From positions 1-7,337 of the forward strand of contig JAEZGB010000067.1 in NCBI GenBank assembly GCA_023437485.1: a stretch of 7,337 nt of DNA, read 5' to 3'. The notes beneath the pieces were generated by a model. The model saw only the letters and a list, made by a program, of their open reading frames with translations. It did not search any database and was not told the DNA's origin. A program made the translations under genes and the position numbers. The DNA is from Bacteroidota bacterium. GTDB taxonomy: Bacteria > Bacteroidota > Bacteroidia > Flavobacteriales > Flavobacteriaceae. Shown in pieces: positions 5,229 to 7,337 of the stretch; the first letter of the stretch is position 1, and each line of letters starts with the position of its first letter.

Positions 5229-6722
5229 ATGAAAACATTTTTTGCGGCATTTATTTTCCTTTCTGTTGCCGCCTTTGCGCAAAATCACCAATGCCCGTGT
5301 GAGCAGATTGGGCTGGAAGCCAAATGGGCCGCCGAGAATGCCGTCAAGTGTTATTTGATGCCGGTGCCGAGGGATTCGAATCCTGCACCGGGAAAATACT
5401 ATCTGGCGGTGGCGGTCGCCGAATCGCAGGGCAAACACGAGCCCTTGCTTTACCTGCACGGAGGCCCGGGGATCGCGACGCTCGGCAATCTGCCAAAATA
5501 TCTAAAATCGGAGACTTGGCAGCGGATCCGCGACCAACGACCCTTGATCTTTTTTGATTACCGCGGAACCGGCGCATCACAACCCGAACTTTGTCCCGGC
5601 CTGGAAAAGGAACTGGCCGAAGTATCCGTGAAAATGCCGGCTTCGGAATTACACGCCTACAAACTCGAGAAACTTCGCAAGTGCCGCGCCGCCCATTTGG
5701 CCGAGGGCATAGACGTGGCGGCCTTCAGTTCCAACCAGTCGGCTCTTGACGCCGAAGCCATCAGGAACCTTTTGAACATCCCCTTGTGGAACGTCTATGG
5801 CGTTTCGCACGGCAGTACAGTGGCCCTTAACCTTTTGCGAAACCATCCGCAATCAATCAGGGCGATGATTCTGGACTCTCCTTTTCCGCCCAATGCGCCC
5901 TGGCTTGATTTTGTTCGGCCATTTGCCAAAAGTTTTGAGAATCTCGAGCACAAGATAGCTGCTGACCCGACGGCCCGTGCGCGCTTTCCCAACATCAGGG
6001 AAACCTTTGCCAGTGCCGTTGAATCACTCAACACTCAGCCCCTGCAAATCGCAATCGATGCCAGTGGGAATACGCGCCCTTTTACCGGGAATGATTTCGC
6101 GTGGAGCATCTGGTATGCGATGCTCAAACCCGTGGCGCTGCCGGTGGTGCCGCTCGCCATTTCGGAATTTGAAAAGCGCAATGCGGCAATTGTCATGGAC
6201 TGGATGACCGCCTTTAGCGATCCCGAGGGTTTTGGGAAGTTTTCAGATTTACAGAGCAAGGCGATCCTCTGCTATGAAGGTTCGCCGAAAACCGCCGACG
6301 ACACCAAGGAATCGCTGGCCAAAAAGTATCCCGAATTCGCAGCGTTCAATATCGATTTCGAGGACGATCTGTGCGCCGTTTGGCAACCCAAGAGGGCGCC
6401 TGCCAAAGCTTTTGAACCCGTGGTGAGCGATGTTCCGGTGCTCATACTTTCGGGCGAATATGATCCTGTATGTCCACCAATATTTGGCGAACTCGCGTCC
6501 AGGACGCTGCCTCGAAGCACCTTTCTATCTATACCGGCCGAGTCACATGCCGCGATCCACGCCGATGATTGCCTCCGAGGGATTGCGATGGACTTTCTCC
6601 TGAATCCCGAAGTGAAGGTGAATACGCAGTGCGTGGCCCGCCGGCCGAAGATATTGTTCGCGACTGAAGATCTAAAATCGGAACTGGAGAAGATCAAGAA
6701 CGTACGAAATTCCAGAAAATAA
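5229..6722 (+). CDS. Secreted alpha/beta hydrolase, S33 peptidase (tripeptidyl/proline aminopeptidase-like)
   Basis: A 497-residue exported hydrolase. Seen: a signal peptide (MKT, a hydrophobic run FFAAFIFLSVAAFA, likely cleavage AFA|QN after residue 17). The alpha/beta hydrolase core has the oxyanion motif HGGPG at 77-81, DYRGTGAS at 110-117, and the nucleophile elbow GVSHG at 191-195 with Ser193, followed by an MILDSPFPP strand. The C-terminal part has GEYDP with Asp412 and ESH with His440, completing a Ser-Asp-His triad. Ten cysteines in the mature part (22, 24, 41, 122, 152, 348, 382, 415, 448, 468) suggest disulfides, consistent with a periplasmic or extracellular location. HGGPG plus GxSxG with a TAP-like C-terminus is typical of S33 aminopeptidases releasing N-terminal residues, but an esterase role cannot be excluded. 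No type IX secretion C-terminal domain or lipobox is seen. Start chosen for the signal peptide and the promoter box upstream. Its stop abuts that of the convergent gene. Confidence 0.88.
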   Translation: MKTFFAAFIFLSVAAFAQNHQCPCEQIGLEAKWAAENAVKCYLMPVPRDSNPAPGKYYLAVAVAESQGKHEPLLYLHGGPGIATLGNLPKYLKSETWQRIRDQRPLIFFDYRGTGASQPELCPGLEKELAEVSVKMPASELHAYKLEKLRKCRAAHLAEGIDVAAFSSNQSALDAEAIRNLLNIPLWNVYGVSHGSTVALNLLRNHPQSIRAMILDSPFPPNAPWLDFVRPFAKSFENLEHKIAADPTARARFPNIRETFASAVESLNTQPLQIAIDASGNTRPFTGNDFAWSIWYAMLKPVALPVVPLAISEFEKRNAAIVMDWMTAFSDPEGFGKFSDLQSKAILCYEGSPKTADDTKESLAKKYPEFAAFNIDFEDDLCAVWQPKRAPAKAFEPVVSDVPVLILSGEYDPVCPPIFGELASRTLPRSTFLSIPAESHAAIHADDCLRGIAMDFLLNPEVKVNTQCVARRPKILFATEDLKSELEKIKNVRNSRK

Positions 6723-6962
6723 TCAATCCTGAAACAATTCTCCCCGATGCGGCCGTAAAGCATCGCGAACCGGGATCATGGAGCTTTCCTCCACAACCAT
6801 CCATGCGGTGGCATGCGCCTCCCCCAAACGGTCTGTTCCCGTGATTTTAATAGGCAGGGCCCTGGCATCGATATATTCCTTAAGGTGTTTCTCGTGATGT
6901 TGGGCCGTGATCTGGGCGTCCGGTCCGCGAAAATCCCAGATGAGTTTGATTTTGCGGTTCAT
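6723..6962 (-). CDS. Conserved-looking 79-residue protein of unknown function
   Basis: 79 residues, soluble, no signal peptide or membrane segment. It starts MNRKIKLIWDFRGPDAQ, has a histidine-rich patch TAQHHEKHLKEY (about 19-30), a WMVVEE strand (54-59) and ends RDALRPHRGELFQD. I recall similar short flavobacterial proteins with the WDFRGP and DALRPHRGE motifs, but know no function and will not assign one. Start choice: the frame is open to 7022, but a perfect TATCTTTG box at 6974-6967 ends four bases before the ATG at 6962, so the transcript begins at or just before this ATG. Translation from 7022 would need a different promoter. It is convergent with the hydrolase gene; the stops lie directly next to each other. 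The alternating charged and hydrophobic pattern suggests a small alpha/beta fold, which is inference only. Confidence 0.78.
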   Translation of the reverse strand: MNRKIKLIWDFRGPDAQITAQHHEKHLKEYIDARALPIKITGTDRLGEAHATAWMVVEESSMIPVRDALRPHRGELFQD

Positions 6963-6966
6963 GTGG

Positions 6967-6974
6967 CAAAGATA
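6967..6974 (-). promoter_or_regulatory. -7 promoter box of the 79-residue protein gene (near-leaderless)
   Basis: TATCTTTG on the minus strand is a perfect TAnnTTTG box and is followed by only four bases (CCAC) before the ATG at 6962. Initiation 5-8 bases after the box would put the transcript start on or next to the start codon. No TTG lies at the consensus 17-23 spacing; one occurs 12 bases upstream and another about 30. Confidence 0.55.
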
Positions 6975-7076
6975 CCTCTGGTTAGGCAAATATTTATGTT
7001 GGCGCAAACAATCTCGAGGCAACGTATCGGACTGATTGCAGGATTCGTCGGTCCTGGTTTGTTTTTGAATATTTTG
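6975..7076. other. Intergenic stretch between divergent genes, left of the structured element
   Basis: About 100 bases without a credible gene, separating the divergent promoters of the 79-residue protein gene and the oxidoreductase gene. It includes a T-rich run at about 7058-7075 and no repeat or hairpin that I can support. Confidence 0.4.
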
Positions 7077-7189
7077 GCGAACGGCCGGGCTATCCGCTCC
7101 AATCTTTCGGGCCGCGTTTCACGGCGGCCCAAAAGGATTTGCTTCGCCAGTTCGGCCTTTGGCCTCGGGTGCGCTGCTATCCCTGTCGC
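7077..7189 (+). ncRNA. Structured intergenic element, candidate RNA or interspersed repeat
   Basis: Nested complementarity defines about 113 bases. Outer arms: GCGA (7077-7080) with TCGC (7186-7189), and GGG (7087-7089) with CCC (7181-7183). Main hairpin: AATC/GATT and TTT/AAA with a bulged G, a C-A mismatch, then a perfect 7-bp GGGCCGC (7109-7115)/GCGGCCC (7124-7130) with an 8-base loop. Second hairpin: GGCC-TTT-GGCC at 7154-7164. GCTATCC occurs twice, at 7089-7095 and 7176-7182, flanking the hairpins. I recall similar GGGCTATCCGCT...AAAAGGAT...CTATCCC elements scattered between Bacteroidota genes; a structured RNA such as the flavo-1 class is possible but I cannot confirm it. Strand and function are not established. 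No T-run follows either strand of the main stem, so it is not a plain intrinsic terminator. Confidence 0.5.
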
Positions 7190-7199
7190 GAAATCTGCT

Positions 7200-7207
7200 T
7201 ATCTTTG
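7200..7207 (+). promoter_or_regulatory. -7 promoter box of the oxidoreductase gene (near-leaderless)
   Basis: TATCTTTG followed by CGCC and the ATG at 7212 repeats the box and the 4-base gap seen before the 79-residue protein gene. No TTG is found 17-23 bases upstream. Confidence 0.55.
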
Positions 7208-7211
7208 CGCC

Positions 7212-7337
7212 ATGCCCAAAGAATTATTGTTCCAGGTCACGCCACAGGTTGCCGCAAACCCCGAAGCCCTTCGCGCGGCCGCGGCCAAATGGCTGCAAAC
7301 CTCACCCGATGATATTAACGAGGTTCGGGTACTGAAG
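7212..7337 (+). CDS. Probable NAD(P)/FAD-dependent oxidoreductase, N-terminal 42 codons (partial)
   Basis: The frame is open from the ATG at 7212 to the window edge: MPKELLFQVTPQVAANPEAL, then a lysine/aspartate-containing stretch ending INEVRVLK. This start matches what I recall of the small N-terminal domain that precedes the Rossmann FAD-binding domain in the FAD-dependent dehydrogenase family (COG2509-type) of Bacteroidota; there the next residues are typically RSIDAR..., which would lie just outside this window. No cofactor motif is inside the window, so the call rests only on the N-terminal resemblance. The start is supported by a TATCTTTG box four bases upstream. No signal peptide, so a cytoplasmic protein. 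It diverges from the 79-residue protein gene across 249 bp that hold the structured element. Confidence 0.6.
   Translation, partial: MPKELLFQVTPQVAANPEALRAAAAKWLQTSPDDINEVRVLK

Noticed and set aside
6272..6763. Minus-strand open frame of 163 codons under the hydrolase gene
   Set aside because: It overlaps the C-terminal third of a clear hydrolase, including its catalytic Asp and His codons, and shows low-complexity serine-rich translation.
6963..7022. 20-residue N-terminal extension of the 79-residue protein
   Set aside because: The perfect -7 box at 6967-6974 lies inside it, so the transcript would start after the extension.
7101..7139. GC-rich hairpin as an intrinsic terminator
   Set aside because: No T-run follows the stem on either strand, and it sits within a larger folded element.
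1..7337. Defence island, secretion cluster, prophage or biosynthetic cluster
   Set aside because: Every sizeable gene belongs to a core or common family; there is no integrase, transposase, tRNA attachment site or defence-type domain.

Overview
The window looks like chromosomal DNA of a member of the Bacteroidota, most likely a flavobacterium of fairly balanced G+C. Three things point there. The gene order recQ / kdsD-tatC-(AhpD-like)-lptB and the protein sequences match what I recall of Flavobacterium. The promoters have the Bacteroidota form (TTG about 18-20 bases before TAnnTTTG) instead of -35/-10 boxes. Clear Shine-Dalgarno sequences are largely absent. The taxonomic call is from memory, not from a search.

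Left part (1-2614, minus strand): a tightly packed transcription unit reads right to left. It holds kdsD (arabinose-5-phosphate isomerase, first step of Kdo synthesis), tatC (twin-arginine translocase core), a small carboxymuconolactone decarboxylase/AhpD-like protein and, after 170 bp of AT-rich repeat-bearing DNA, the start of lptB (ATPase of the LPS transporter), cut by the window edge. kdsD/tatC overlap by 1 base and tatC/AhpD-like by 8. The first and last genes both serve LPS biogenesis. kdsD has no usable ATG and probably starts at a TTG.

Middle (2547-5228): recQ diverges from kdsD, and their two promoters face each other within about 70 bp. RecQ is full length but lacks the usual zinc-binding cysteines and carries a C-terminal helix-turn-helix-like extension. 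Directly after its stop are eight copies of a 7-bp repeat, then an apparently N-terminally truncated MmcQ/YjbR-family remnant.

Right part (5229-7337): a secreted alpha/beta hydrolase of the S33 peptidase type, a convergent 79-residue conserved-looking protein of unknown function (stop codons back to back with no bases between), a structured intergenic element of about 113 bp, and the first 42 codons of a probable FAD-dependent oxidoreductase. Two genes here share the same near-leaderless start, TATCTTTG then 4 bases then ATG.

Most of the window is ordinary core-genome content. The parts least explained by genes are the structured element at 7077-7189, the repeat/pseudogene stretch after recQ, and the inverted repeat pair between the AhpD-like gene and lptB. 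I see no evidence of a defence system, CRISPR array, mobile element or biosynthetic cluster.
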